Part shown: one piece after another, positions 16,861 to 25,323 of the stretch
Numbering within the stretch: position 1 is the first letter of the stretch
Layout of the letters: every line of letters starts with the position of its first letter
Source: Hyphomicrobium sp.
GTDB taxonomy: Bacteria; Pseudomonadota; Alphaproteobacteria; Rhizobiales; Hyphomicrobiaceae
NCBI GenBank assembly: GCA_022843145.1
Contig: JALHOF010000019.1
Span: 1-64,000, forward strand
Reading direction: 5' to 3'
Length of the DNA stretch: 64,000 nucleotides
Notes under the pieces: model-generated
Database searches by the model: none
Told to the model about the DNA's origin: nothing
Seen by the model: only the letters and a program-made list of their open reading frames with translations
Program-made: the position numbers and the translations under genes

Positions 16861-17436
16861 TCATTCCCCCTGCCGCAAAGATTCTGGAGCAGCGATTGGC
16901 AAGCGGCCTGCCAATGCCTCCGCCGATCCAATACCCGCCAGCGCCGCCGTGGCCGACCGATAATAGCTCGCAAACCCAGCCGCGCGGACATCGCCGCCGT
17001 CCGTACCGAGCGTGAACCGCGCGATTGCGGCATCGAGCGCACAGGCCGCGGATCCGTTGGCTTCATTCGACAGCGCCTGCCGGAAAGCGTCGGCGCGCGC
17101 ATAAAGTCCCGCCGCAGCGCTCTTCACTTTCTTCGGAACCTTCAAATCCCCAACACCCAGCTCCCGCATCGACCCGTCCATATCCGCGACGAACGTCTCG
17201 ATCGTCTCCCGCGACAAGGCTTTTCCCGCCTCCCCCTCAGCCCGCAGCCTCTCGAGTACCAGGGCAAGGTGCATGGCCACCATCTCGTAGCGCCCCTCGA
17301 GTGTGTCCGGAATGCCCATTTCGGCATAGAACACCGGGTTTCTCGCCTGCGTCACGACGTTGCCATAAAGTTCCGTTGCCGTCTCTCGCAGTGACGCGCG
17401 CTGCTTCAACCAGTCCATACCGGGCAGTCTGATCAT
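16861..17436 (-). CDS. Ubiquinol-cytochrome c chaperone (UQCC1/Cbp3-like)
   Basis: 191-aa member of the ubiquinol-cytochrome c chaperone family, which helps assemble cytochrome b of the bc1 complex. Family marks are LYGNVVTQARNPVFYAEMG, GRYEMVAMHLALVLERLR and FVADMDGSMRELGVGD. No membrane segment; a cytoplasmic helical protein. Start at 17436 (CGGAG upstream). Divergent from bamE with about 130 bp between starts, and followed within 1 bp by the DUF177 gene. Confidence 0.92.
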   Translation of the reverse strand: MIRLPGMDWLKQRASLRETATELYGNVVTQARNPVFYAEMGIPDTLEGRYEMVAMHLALVLERLRAEGEAGKALSRETIETFVADMDGSMRELGVGDLKVPKKVKSAAAGLYARADAFRQALSNEANGSAACALDAAIARFTLGTDGGDVRAAGFASYYRSATAALAGIGSAEALAGRLPIAAPESLRQGE

Positions 17437-17564
17437 GACCGGCTCCGAACGGCAGCGCACGGTACGCGGCGCATGCCTTGCCCCAAGGTATAAACCGGCG
17501 GGGGGCAAATCAGTCGGTCAGGTTGCATCGGGTTCACACTCGGGCTAATCGGAATTTCGGAAAG

Positions 17565-18080
17565 ATGCGAGCGATTCTCGGGAGCTTCGATACCATGCGC
17601 CGAGCCAATCTAGCACGCCAGCAGGGCGGTATAGCACGCGCGATGACCTGCGCTGCGGCGCTCGTCGCTTGCTTCGTCGCCGGCGGCTGCTCCGAGCAGA
17701 TCACCAAACACGGCCACCAGTTCAACGAGAGCGACTTGCAGGCGGTTCAGCCCGGCATGAGCCAGGAACAGGTGCGGATGAGCCTCGGTTCGCCCGCCAC
17801 CACGGCATCGGTCGCCTCGGGCAACGCGTACTACTACATCTCCAGCACCATGAAGCAGACGGCGTTCATGCTGCCGGACGAGACCGACCGCCAGGTCGTT
17901 GCCGTATATTTCAATCAGGTTGGCTCGGTCGACCGCGTCGCCAACTACGGCCTCAAGGACGGCAAGGTGTTCGACTTCGTGAAGCGCACAACGCCTGCCC
18001 CCGGCACCGCCGAGGATGGCATCCTGAAGCAGTTGTTCCGCAACCTCGGCAAGAAACAAAACATCTTCGGCGACGGTTGA
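17565..18080 (+). CDS. bamE: Outer membrane protein assembly factor BamE (lipoprotein)
   Basis: 171-aa SmpA/OmlA-family lipoprotein, a component of the BAM complex that inserts beta-barrel proteins in the outer membrane. A hydrophobic leader ends in the lipobox VAGGC (Cys42), then comes the BamE fold: ESDLQAVQPGMSQEQVRMSLGSP and AYYYISSTMKQ. Start at 17565 with GGAA upstream; 17595 (MRRANLARQ) would also leave a full signal peptide. Monocistronic and divergent from the bc1 chaperone gene. Confidence 0.93.
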   Translation: MRAILGSFDTMRRANLARQQGGIARAMTCAAALVACFVAGGCSEQITKHGHQFNESDLQAVQPGMSQEQVRMSLGSPATTASVASGNAYYYISSTMKQTAFMLPDETDRQVVAVYFNQVGSVDRVANYGLKDGKVFDFVKRTTPAPGTAEDGILKQLFRNLGKKQNIFGDG

Positions 18081-18386
18081 AGCACGGCGGCGTCCAGCGT
18101 CGAGCCATCGGGCTCTAGACATCCGGCATGATCAGAGTTCGATATCCCGCGCGCAGCGGGGCCTGTTCAACTTGCGCGCGCCATAGCCCTTCTGGCGGTT
18201 CGACTTGGCGCCCGACAACAGCCGAACAACGGTTTCGACCGGCGCACCGATTATCGTCGTCCATCCTGCTGCGCACCGCGTGAGCATAAGCACCCCTCCC
18301 CCTCTGCGCGGGCAAACTGCCCGATCCCGATCGTTCATACGGGAGCAGAGGAAGCGGAGTTGTTCCGCACAGAACAGGCTGCCAGA
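18081..18386. other. Intergenic region after bamE, with one weak small ORF
   Basis: About 300 bp between bamE and the truncated transporter. Apart from the 51-codon candidate at 18132-18287, no gene is visible. The expected rest of the transporter is absent, so this is probably where its 3' part was deleted and replaced. Confidence 0.5.
18132..18287 (-). CDS. Possible 51-aa basic protein
   Basis: Short ORF whose ATG is preceded by an unusually strong purine-rich ribosome site (GGGGAGGGG, 5 nt before the start). The peptide (begins MLTRCAAGWTTIIG, ends basic) resembles nothing I know. It may be a real small protein or chance in the debris of the deleted transporter. Confidence 0.25.
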   Translation of the reverse strand: MLTRCAAGWTTIIGAPVETVVRLLSGAKSNRQKGYGARKLNRPRCARDIEL

Positions 18387-18599
18387 TCATGCCATCGCGA
18401 CGATCCCGGCAATCGCGCCGACCGACATGAAGATGCCGATCGAAGCCTCGTCCCATTTTTGCACCGTCAGTAGATAGATCGCGAGATACGGCCCAAGGCC
18501 ATCACGAACGTCCGCGAGGAAGAAATTCAGCGCGTCGAGTTTCGGCCCGATCGACGCGTCCTCCGTAACGTCTCGTGCTGGCAGGGCAGCCGCGTCCAT
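18387..18599 (-). pseudogene. MFS transporter, N-terminal fragment
   Basis: Only 70 codons of a major facilitator superfamily transporter remain. NFFLADVRDGLGPYLAIYLL and WDEASIGIFMSVGAIAGI match the first two membrane segments of a 12-segment, ~400-aa protein. The frame ends right after the second segment, and the downstream DNA does not continue the family in any frame I checked. The start overlaps the stop of the DUF486 gene, so the two were an operon. It cannot form a functional transporter. Confidence 0.75.
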
Positions 18600-18955
18600 C
18601 ACAGCGGCCCCTTGAAAATGAAGAACGCTCCCAGCGCAATGAACGCGAAGCCAAGAGCGTGATTGAGCGTCAAAGCCTGCCCGAGATACCAGACAGAAAA
18701 GCCCGCAAAGACGATGAGCGTGATCACCTCCTGCATCGTCTTCAACTCGGCGGCACTATAGACTTCCGCACCCATTCGGTTTGCCGGCACGGCCAAGCAG
18801 TACTCGAAGAACGCGATGCCCCAACTTGCCAGGATCACGATCCACAAGGGCTTGTCTGTGAATTTCAGATGCCCGTACCAGGCGAACGTCATGAACACGT
18901 TCGAGAGGGCGAGCAGCACGATCGGTGCGATCGCGGCGGTGCTTGGAAAGGTCAT
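18599..18955 (-). CDS. DMT-family small membrane protein (DUF486)
   Basis: 118-aa four-segment membrane protein of the DUF486 family, related to small DMT-type transporters. Segments: IAPIVLLALSNVFMTFAWYG, WIVILASWGIAFFEYCLAVP, the family hallmark ANRMGAEVYSAAELKTMQEV, and LGFAFIALGAFFIFKG. No substrate is known. It is followed by a transporter fragment whose start overlaps its stop. Confidence 0.9.
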   Translation of the reverse strand: MTFPSTAAIAPIVLLALSNVFMTFAWYGHLKFTDKPLWIVILASWGIAFFEYCLAVPANRMGAEVYSAAELKTMQEVITLIVFAGFSVWYLGQALTLNHALGFAFIALGAFFIFKGPL

Positions 18956-19080
18956 GTCGGAGATTTGCTTTCAGCCGCGGCTGACGCGGCGGGTTGATCC
19001 GGACCGAATACGCTCGTGACGAGAAGAAATTCCGCGCTGCGCCAGTCCGTGCAAAGGCATGGCGCTGCCAGGATGAAAAT

Positions 19081-19104
19081 AGCCCCGCTCTGTCGAGCGG
19101 GGCT
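19081..19104 (-). terminator. Rho-independent terminator downstream of hppA
   Basis: Perfect 10-bp stem AGCCCCGCTC/GAGCGGGGCT with a 4-nt loop, followed on the minus strand by TTTT. It lies 80 bp after the hppA stop. Confidence 0.8.
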
Positions 19105-19183
19105 ATGTTCATCTGCGACCGGCGACACAGAACCTACTGCTAGCCGCCATTCGCATGTGGATGGAAACCACCGAAGCCGGCAA

Positions 19184-21322
19184 TCAATGCGCGAGGACGG
19201 CAAGCAGCAGCAGCGCGACGATGTTGGTGATCTTGATCGCCGGGTTGACGGCTGGACCAGCGGTGTCCTTATAGGGATCGCCGACAGTGTCACCCGTTAC
19301 CGAGGCCTTGTGCGCTTCCGAGCCCTTCAAGTGCTTGACGCCGTCCTTGTCGATGAAGCCGTCCTCGAAGCTCTTCTTGGCGTTGTCCCACGCGCCGCCG
19401 CCCGAGGTCATCGAGATGGCGACGAACACGCCGGTCACGATCACACCCAACAGCATCGCGCCGACCGCCGAGAACGCCGCGCCTTTGCCGGCGATGGCGT
19501 TGATGCCGATGAACAGCACGATCGGCGACAGCACCGGCAACAGCGACGGCAGGATCATTTCCTTGATCGCGGCGCGCGTCAGCAAGTCGATCGCCGCGGC
19601 GTAGTCCGGACGGTCCTTGCCCTTCATGATGCCGGGCTTCTCTTTGAACTGACGCCGGACTTCTTCGACGATCGCAGCACCGGCTCGTCCGACCGCCGTC
19701 ATCGCCATGCCGCCGAACAGGAACGGAATCAGGCCACCGAGCAACAGCCCGACGACGACGTAAGGATTGTCGAGGCCGAAGTCGAGTTTGACGTCCTTGA
19801 AGTAGGGATACTTGTCGGCGTTCTTGATGAAGTACTGGAGGTCGTAGTTGTAAGCCGCGAACAACACCAGCGCGCCGAGACCGGCCGAGCCGATCGCGTA
19901 GCCTTTGGTGACCGCCTTCGTCGTATTGCCGACCGCGTCGAGCGCATCGGTCGAGCGGCGCACTTCCTTCGGCAGGCCAGCCATCTCGGCGATGCCGCCG
20001 GCGTTGTCGGTGACCGGACCGAATGCGTCGAGCGCAACGATCATACCGGCAAGACCGAGCATCGTTGTCGTGGCGATTGCCGTGCCATAGAGGCCGCCGA
20101 GCTGGAACGTGGCGAGAATGCCGCCGACGATCGCAAGAGTGGGCAGCGCCGTCGATTCGAGCGACACCGCGAGGCCCTGGATCACGTTGGTGCCGTGTCC
20201 GGTCACCGACGCCTGACTGATCGAGCGCACCGGCCGATAGCCGATGCCGGTGTAGTACTCCGTGATCCAGACGATGAGGCCGGTCAGCACCAGGCCGACG
20301 ATGCCGCACAGGAACAGGTTCTGGCCGGTGATGACCATATCGCCGACCCTGCCGACTTCGCCGAAGCCGCCGAGAACATACTGCGTGGCGACATAAAGTC
20401 CGGCAATCGACAGCACGGCCGACGCGATCACGCCGCGGTACAGCGCGCCCATGATCGAGTTGTTCGACCCGAGCTTGACGAAGTACGTGCCGATGATCGA
20501 CGTGACGATGCACGCCGCGCAGATGGCCAGCGGATAAAGCATCAGCGAGGCGAGGTTCGGCTGCGCAGCGAACAGGATTGCCGACAGCACCATCGTCGCG
20601 ACCACGGTCACCGCGTAGGTCTCGAACAAGTCGGCCGCCATGCCGGCACAGTCGCCGACATTGTCGCCCACGTTGTCTGCGATGGTCGCCGGGTTGCGCG
20701 GATCGTCCTCGGGAATACCGGCTTCCACCTTGCCGACGAGATCGCCGCCGACATCAGCACCCTTGGTGAAAATGCCGCCGCCGAGACGGGCGAAGATCGA
20801 GATCAGCGAGGCGCCGAAACCGAGCGCCACGAGCGAGTCGATGACGGTGCGGTCGGCGGGCTTGAAGCCGAGCGGGCCAATCAGTGCGAAATAGTAAGCC
20901 GCGACGCCGAGCAGCGCGAGGCCGGCGACGAGCATTCCCGTCACAGCACCCGCCTTGAAGGCGATGTCGAGACCGCCGGCCAGCGACTTGGTTGCTGCCT
21001 GCGCGGTCCGCACGTTGGCGCGAACCGACACGTTCATGCCGATGTAGCCGGTCAGACCCGACAGCACGGCGCCGATCAGGAAGCCGAACGCCACGAGCTT
21101 GCCGAGCAGCAGCCACGCGATCACGAAAATCACGCCGCCGACGACAGCGATCGTGGTGTACTGGCGGTTGAGATAGGCTTGTGCCCCTTCACGGATGATC
21201 CCGGCGATCTCCTGCATCCGTGCATTCCCCGGATCGGCTTTCATAACCGATTGGATCGTGACGAATGCATAGACCAGTGACAGTAGTCCGCAGGCGATAA
21301 TCGCCCATTGGATATTGTTCAT
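19184..21322 (-). CDS. hppA: H+-translocating membrane pyrophosphatase, K+-insensitive type
   Basis: 712-aa inner-membrane enzyme with about 16 segments that couples pyrophosphate hydrolysis to proton pumping. Catalytic loops are visible: [40 protein letters not shown], and late [36 protein letters not shown] has Lys and Thr at the two positions that are Ala and Gly in K+-dependent enzymes, so it should be K+-insensitive. Start 21322 has GGGGAAGAG upstream. Single gene with its own terminator. Confidence 0.98.
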   Translation of the reverse strand: MNNIQWAIIACGLLSLVYAFVTIQSVMKADPGNARMQEIAGIIREGAQAYLNRQYTTIAVVGGVIFVIAWLLLGKLVAFGFLIGAVLSGLTGYIGMNVSVRANVRTAQAATKSLAGGLDIAFKAGAVTGMLVAGLALLGVAAYYFALIGPLGFKPADRTVIDSLVALGFGASLISIFARLGGGIFTKGADVGGDLVGKVEAGIPEDDPRNPATIADNVGDNVGDCAGMAADLFETYAVTVVATMVLSAILFAAQPNLASLMLYPLAICAACIVTSIIGTYFVKLGSNNSIMGALYRGVIASAVLSIAGLYVATQYVLGGFGEVGRVGDMVITGQNLFLCGIVGLVLTGLIVWITEYYTGIGYRPVRSISQASVTGHGTNVIQGLAVSLESTALPTLAIVGGILATFQLGGLYGTAIATTTMLGLAGMIVALDAFGPVTDNAGGIAEMAGLPKEVRRSTDALDAVGNTTKAVTKGYAIGSAGLGALVLFAAYNYDLQYFIKNADKYPYFKDVKLDFGLDNPYVVVGLLLGGLIPFLFGGMAMTAVGRAGAAIVEEVRRQFKEKPGIMKGKDRPDYAAAIDLLTRAAIKEMILPSLLPVLSPIVLFIGINAIAGKGAAFSAVGAMLLGVIVTGVFVAISMTSGGGAWDNAKKSFEDGFIDKDGVKHLKGSEAHKASVTGDTVGDPYKDTAGPAVNPAIKITNIVALLLLAVLAH

Positions 21323-21691
21323 CTGCTCTTCCCCTTATTCCCCTGAAGCCGACGCGCTTCACGACCAAAGCGGCGGCGTGATCGGCCGGCCACCCGCACC
21401 TCGCTCTGACGCTCCTCTCCCGGACCCCGCGCGGACGTGCCGCAATGCGAGGGGCTTGCCGGAACTCTCGGAGCGCGGCGAGTCGAGCGGGCGGACCATG
21501 CCAAATGTGCCTCACCGTTGCAACACAAGCACATTCGCCAATTGGTCGGGTTGCATGACGCCGGGAAGCCCGCGCCACGCCTCCGGGCAAGAAAAAAGGG
21601 ACACCGGAGCCGGCGTCCCTTCTTTCAAGCTGATGCGCTACTGGGGAAAACTGCTAGATCGGCACTGCGATTACCAGCGACGATCGTAGTC
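21323..21691. other. Region upstream of hppA
   Basis: About 370 bp with no credible gene. It holds the 5' untranslated and promoter region of hppA and, at its right end, the terminator of the small secreted-protein gene. No riboswitch-like structure was recognised. Confidence 0.5.
21596..21621 (-). terminator. Terminator of the Tyr/Arg-rich secreted-protein gene
   Basis: Stem AAGGGACgCCGG/CCGGtGTCCCTT with one G-U pair, followed on the minus strand by a run of six T residues. Lies about 70 bp downstream of the gene ending at 21692. Confidence 0.75.
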
Positions 21692-22018
21692 TTACCAGTG
21701 ACGATACCTGCGCTTATACTTCCGTTTCTTGTAGTAGTGGCGCGGCGTGTAGTAATAAGGGTAGGCGTTGTAATAGCGGTACGGACGGTAGCCGTAGCCG
21801 TAATAGCGTGGAGCGCCGTACCCGAAGTGGAACGACAGGCCACGATGGCGGCGATAGCGGACGTTTTCGACCGGCGACGCTTCTTTGCTGGTCGCGCCAA
21901 CGCCATGGCCCGCACCGGCCAGTACGCCGGCCGCCGGGGCAGCGACCGCAGGCACACTGAACGTCGCAGCCGTCGCGGCTACGAATGCGGTCGCAATGAC
22001 CGCGAGGAGTTTACGCAT
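21692..22018 (-). CDS. Small secreted Tyr/Arg-rich protein
   Basis: 108-aa protein with a clear Sec signal peptide (MRKLLAVIATAFVAATAATF, cleavage after AVAA). The mature half is dominated by Tyr, Arg, Gly and Pro (APRYYGYGYRPYRYYNAYPY, then KKRKYKRRYRHW), likely disordered and strongly basic. Similar short exported proteins of unknown role are common in Rhizobiales. Start at 22018 has AGGAG at the right distance; the frame is open to 22123 but without support. Envelope association is an inference. Confidence 0.75.
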   Translation of the reverse strand: MRKLLAVIATAFVAATAATFSVPAVAAPAAGVLAGAGHGVGATSKEASPVENVRYRRHRGLSFHFGYGAPRYYGYGYRPYRYYNAYPYYYTPRHYYKKRKYKRRYRHW

Positions 22019-22303
22019 CCCGAGCTCCTTCTGTTTGGACCCCGACGAGAGCCCTTGCCTTGTAGCTAACGTATTCAACCGCTGTTGGATTTCAACCCTT
22101 CGATGTCTGTCGCACGCCACCATTTCTCATGATGGTTTTTCCATCCCCGAACATAAGTTCCCGCCCAAGCGGCGCCTGAAGCCCTTCCCCGCCTGTCGCG
22201 CGTGCGATACGACGAGCGCCGGAGATCTCGAACTGAGTGATGCAGGCCCACGAGCGGTGCCTCCGCGTCGCGGTCGAGATCAGTTGCGCGGGAGGACGAC
22301 GAC

Positions 22304-23176
22304 TTGAACATCCTGGACATTCTGCGGCATGCCGACGGCGGCGGCGCGGTGAAAAGCCTTGCGCAGACCTACGGCATCGCCCCTGCTGCAGCTGAAGCCG
22401 TCCTCGGTAGCGTGGTTCCGCAGTTGTCCCAGCGCATCGAACGCAACACGCTGTCGCGGGGCGGCGTCGCCGACCTCGTCGGCGCCATCGGCGAAGCCGC
22501 GCGACACGACTACCTGTCAAACCCGCAGGCGCTTGCCAGCGAAGCCGTCAAGCAGGACGGCATCGCCTTCCTCGATCAGATCTTGTGGAGCAAGGACAGG
22601 AGCCGCAGCGTCGCTCACGCCGCCGCGCAGTCCTCCGGCGTCAGCGAAGCGCTGATCAAGCAGATGCTGCCGGCGATTGCAGCCATGATGATGGGCGGAT
22701 TGGCCAAAGGCGCCGCGGGTGGTTTGGGTGACATCCTGTCGAAGATTCCAGGTCTGCCAGGGGGTGGCTTGCCCGGCGGCGGCCTCGGCGGCGCGCCGCG
22801 CACCGCACCGTCCGGCGGTGGTGGCAGCTGGGGCCGTGGCACCGACAGCCTGCCCGCGCCCGGCGGCGGCGATTTCAGCGGTCAAAGCCCTCTGCCCATA
22901 CCCGGCAACGCTCCGCGTGGCGGCGGCGGCGTCCAGAACCCCTATGACGATCTCTCCGACATCATCCGTCGCGGTGGCCAGCCGGCGCCCAGCGGTGGCG
23001 GCGCAGGTCAAGAAGGCGGAGGCGCACTCTCCAACATCATCCGCGCCATCCTCGGCGCGATTCTTGGCTTTCAAAGCCGCGGGCTGTTGAGCTGGATCAT
23101 CCGCTATGTCGTCGTACGCTACGGCGCGAACATCTTGCGATCGCTGCTGTCGATCCTGCTCGGCCGCCGCGCGTGA
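22304..23176 (+). CDS. DUF937 domain-containing protein
   Basis: 290-aa protein starting at a TTG preceded by GGAGG. The N-terminal half (NILDILRHADGGGAVKSLAQ, AAAEAVLGSVVPQLSQRI, later LIKQMLPAIAAMMMGGLAKG) matches the helical DUF937 domain. The middle, about residues 150-240, is a Gly/Pro-rich low-complexity linker. The C-terminus ends in a hydrophobic or amphipathic segment (LSWIIRYVVVRYGANILRSL) followed by GRRA, possibly a membrane anchor. Function is unknown in the family. A strong hairpin follows the stop. Confidence 0.85.
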   Translation: MNILDILRHADGGGAVKSLAQTYGIAPAAAEAVLGSVVPQLSQRIERNTLSRGGVADLVGAIGEAARHDYLSNPQALASEAVKQDGIAFLDQILWSKDRSRSVAHAAAQSSGVSEALIKQMLPAIAAMMMGGLAKGAAGGLGDILSKIPGLPGGGLPGGGLGGAPRTAPSGGGGSWGRGTDSLPAPGGGDFSGQSPLPIPGNAPRGGGGVQNPYDDLSDIIRRGGQPAPSGGGAGQEGGGALSNIIRAILGAILGFQSRGLLSWIIRYVVVRYGANILRSLLSILLGRRA

Positions 23177-23230
23177 CGAGGCTTGGCGCGTCGCCGCCAA
23201 ACGCGCATCGTAGCTCTCTTTGAAACGAAT

Positions 23231-23261
23231 CAAGCCGGAGCATGGGCGATGCTCCGGCTTG
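23231..23261 (+). terminator. Terminator after the DUF937 gene
   Basis: Perfect 13-bp stem CAAGCCGGAGCAT/ATGCTCCGGCTTG with a 5-nt loop, 55 bp after the stop and 46 bp before the convergent gene's stop. The following T-run is poor, but the symmetry allows action in both directions. Confidence 0.7.
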
Positions 23262-23306
23262 ATGTTCTCGAGAGAGAGAAGAGATAACTAAGCAGCGCCG
23301 TGCAGA

Positions 23307-23675
23307 TCAGCGGCGGCGGCCGGCCGATCGGCAAGGCCGCGCTTCGACGTCACAACCCCAGCCAGACGAGGACTGCTTGCAGTCGGCTTTTTTGGCATTC
23401 GCAGCATTGAAATTGGCCCACGCGGTGCCGTATTCCCAGGCCGTGAACTCAGCCCACGATTTTACGGCGGCAGCCATCGCCGTCTTCTTGTCGCGATGAC
23501 CAACGCTGCTGGCATAGTGCGTGTGCTCGGCATAGCAGGTTGCCCCGCGCACCTTCACCCACTCATGCATGCTGGCCAATCCAGTTTCATCGGCAACGAC
23601 GGGGCTGACCCCTATTGCCCCGACTGCCATTATCGCCGCGGCGGCAAGCAGCGGCGCACTCCGTCTTGAGACCAT
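23307..23675 (-). CDS. Cys-rich secreted protein, paralogue 1
   Basis: 122-aa exported protein: signal peptide ending near VVADE, then a domain with ATCYAEHTHYASS, AVKSWAEFTAWEYGTAW, two further cysteines and WGCDVEARPCR. The next gene encodes the same pattern, so this is a two-copy family. Six Cys in the mature part suggest disulfides in the periplasm or outside. Start at 23675 with AGGAG upstream; the open frame to 23729 is not supported. I cannot name the family. Confidence 0.8.
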   Translation of the reverse strand: MVSRRSAPLLAAAAIMAVGAIGVSPVVADETGLASMHEWVKVRGATCYAEHTHYASSVGHRDKKTAMAAAVKSWAEFTAWEYGTAWANFNAANAKKADCKQSSSGWGCDVEARPCRSAGRRR

Positions 23676-23830
23676 ACCCGGCTCCTTCAGCAGACCAAAG
23701 CTGTGCGAGAACTCTGAGAGAGCGTGCACGATTCAGCCTGAGCAGCCGAGCGCATTTCATTGCACCACCGCGAATATCTCGCGCGCCCGTGCAAACGAGT
23801 CACAGATTGATCCGATCGCCCTGACGGGCA

Positions 23831-24187
23831 TCAGCGGCGGCAGGGCCGTGCCTTCAAGTTGCACGACCATGACACGCCGCGTGTCCCTGTCGCCGGCCCG
23901 CATTCGAACGAGACCTCGGCCGCCAGCCGCACATCGCCCCACTGCGCGCCGTACTCGGCCGACGTGAAGCGGTTCCACGACTTGACGACAGCCGCCTCCG
24001 CAGCCGTTTTCGTCGGCCATGCGCCGCTCGACTTGTAATGCCAATGGTCGATCATGCACGTCCGCCCGGCTTCGACGCGCTGCTTATGCAGCTTGTCCAG
24101 ACCCGCGTCAGCGGCGGTGACGCCCAGACCCGCCGAAAGTCCCAACACGGACGCCATCGCCAATACAGACTTATACAGCTCACGCAT
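23831..24187 (-). CDS. Cys-rich secreted protein, paralogue 2
   Basis: 118-aa exported protein with a signal peptide (LYKSVLAMASVLGLSAGLG, cleavage near ADA). The mature domain parallels paralogue 1: RTCMIDHWHYKSS, AVVKSWNRFTSAEYGAQWGD, SFECG and WSCNLKARPCR. Shared frame: C-x3-H-x-H-Y-x-SS, K-x-A-x3-A-V-K-S-W, F-T-x2-E-Y-G-x2-W, W-x-C-x3-A-R-P-C-R. Start at 24187 with GGAG upstream. Role unknown; the conserved His and Cys could bind metal. Confidence 0.82.
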   Translation of the reverse strand: MRELYKSVLAMASVLGLSAGLGVTAADAGLDKLHKQRVEAGRTCMIDHWHYKSSGAWPTKTAAEAAVVKSWNRFTSAEYGAQWGDVRLAAEVSFECGPATGTRGVSWSCNLKARPCRR

Positions 24188-24292
24188 GATCGAGTTTCTC
24201 CGCTCATCGATTTTGAGCGGAGAATTACCGGATCACGTTCACGGCGCCAGTTGATCCGACCTCTGTGATTAACGCGCGCTTCGCTGTCGTCC

Positions 24293-24643
24293 TTATTTGA
24301 CGGCAACCACCTGGATCTCGACCAGCATCCTGGGGTCGACCAGCTTGGCCTCCACGCAGGCGCGAACGGGTGCGTTCGCTTCCCCGCCGACCCACGCCAT
24401 CCAGGCCTCGTTCATCGCTTCACGGTGGCGGATGTCATTGAGCCAGATCGTCGCCGAGATCACCTTCGATTTATCGGTCCCGCAGATCGCCAGGAGGCGA
24501 TCGATCTCGCGCAGCACCTCGGCGGTTTGCGCCTTGGCATCGCCGTTCAAATCCGACGGAATGATACCGGCGGTGGTGACGACGCCGTTGGCCTCGACGA
24601 CCTTCGAATAGACCTTGTTGGATTCGTGACGGACGATGGCCAT
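24293..24643 (-). CDS. RidA/YjgF-family protein
   Basis: 116-aa member of the Rid family, trimeric enzymes that hydrolyse reactive enamines/imines made by PLP enzymes. The conserved Arg is present (NAPVRACVEA, Arg94), together with GVVTTAGIIPSD at the N-terminus and the late VEIQVVAVK. It resembles Rid subgroups outside archetypal RidA, so the substrate is uncertain. Single gene. Confidence 0.92.
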   Translation of the reverse strand: MAIVRHESNKVYSKVVEANGVVTTAGIIPSDLNGDAKAQTAEVLREIDRLLAICGTDKSKVISATIWLNDIRHREAMNEAWMAWVGGEANAPVRACVEAKLVDPRMLVEIQVVAVK

Positions 24644-24753
24644 GTTGCCCCCCGGTGCGAGTGAACTGCGAGTGAACTGAGTGGTCGTGCTTCAGCACGC
24701 CGCGCTGCTCTATAACCAGGACCGCATACCGGCGCCAGAGGCACGCGCGTTCG

Positions 24754-25323
24754 TCAGATCACAGGCTCCTTGTGCACGAGCTTGCCGTCCACCTTGAGGC
24801 CCTTCAATGCCGCCGTCCCGTCGCGGCCGACCGCTACGACGGCCGTGATACGCTTCTCGCCGACGAGCTTTTCCAAGGCGCGCCCGGTCCCCTCCGGAAT
24901 GAAATAGCTCTCGATGCCGTATCGCGCTTGCACCGGCGAGCCTTGGCGGACCGGTCCGAACCGCCAGCGATCGCTCCGCCCTTTGAGCAGCACCTCCGGA
25001 CCGCTCACGGCCGGCTTGGCCACTGCGGCGGCGCGCTGCACCTGCCACTTGCCCGCGGCATCCTGCGCGATCGTCACGTAGAGCGGCCGGCCCTTCGCGA
25101 GTTCGCCCTCGACCTTGCTGCCGTCGAACCGCGATATGTCGTAGCTCAGGATGACGTAGTCGCCGCGGAACAGGCTTCGCGGATCGACCGGCACCACATC
25201 GAGTTCGATCTCGCGGCCGCTCTGCAGCAGCCCGATCCGATCCCAGACCATGCTGCCGAGCACCGCGAGCTCGATCGCGACCACCGCACCGATAGCGCGC
25301 CACATTCTGGAAAACGCGATCAT
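24754..25323 (-). CDS. GDYXXLXY domain-containing protein
   Basis: 189-aa protein anchored by one N-terminal segment (AIGAVVAIELAVLGSMVWDR), then the family motif PVDPRSLFRGDYVILSYDIS, a beta-rich extracytoplasmic domain. Members nearly always sit next to DUF2157/DUF4401 membrane proteins, as here: its ATG overlaps the DUF2157 stop (ATGA). Function unknown; the pair is proposed to form an envelope complex. Confidence 0.9.
   Translation of the reverse strand: MIAFSRMWRAIGAVVAIELAVLGSMVWDRIGLLQSGREIELDVVPVDPRSLFRGDYVILSYDISRFDGSKVEGELAKGRPLYVTIAQDAAGKWQVQRAAAVAKPAVSGPEVLLKGRSDRWRFGPVRQGSPVQARYGIESYFIPEGTGRALEKLVGEKRITAVVAVGRDGTAALKGLKVDGKLVHKEPVI

Noticed and set aside
19016-21280. 754-codon plus-strand ORF opposite hppA
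   Set aside because: It is antisense to a strongly conserved pyrophosphatase; the sequence is Arg/Asp/His-rich low-complexity typical of high-GC frame shadows.
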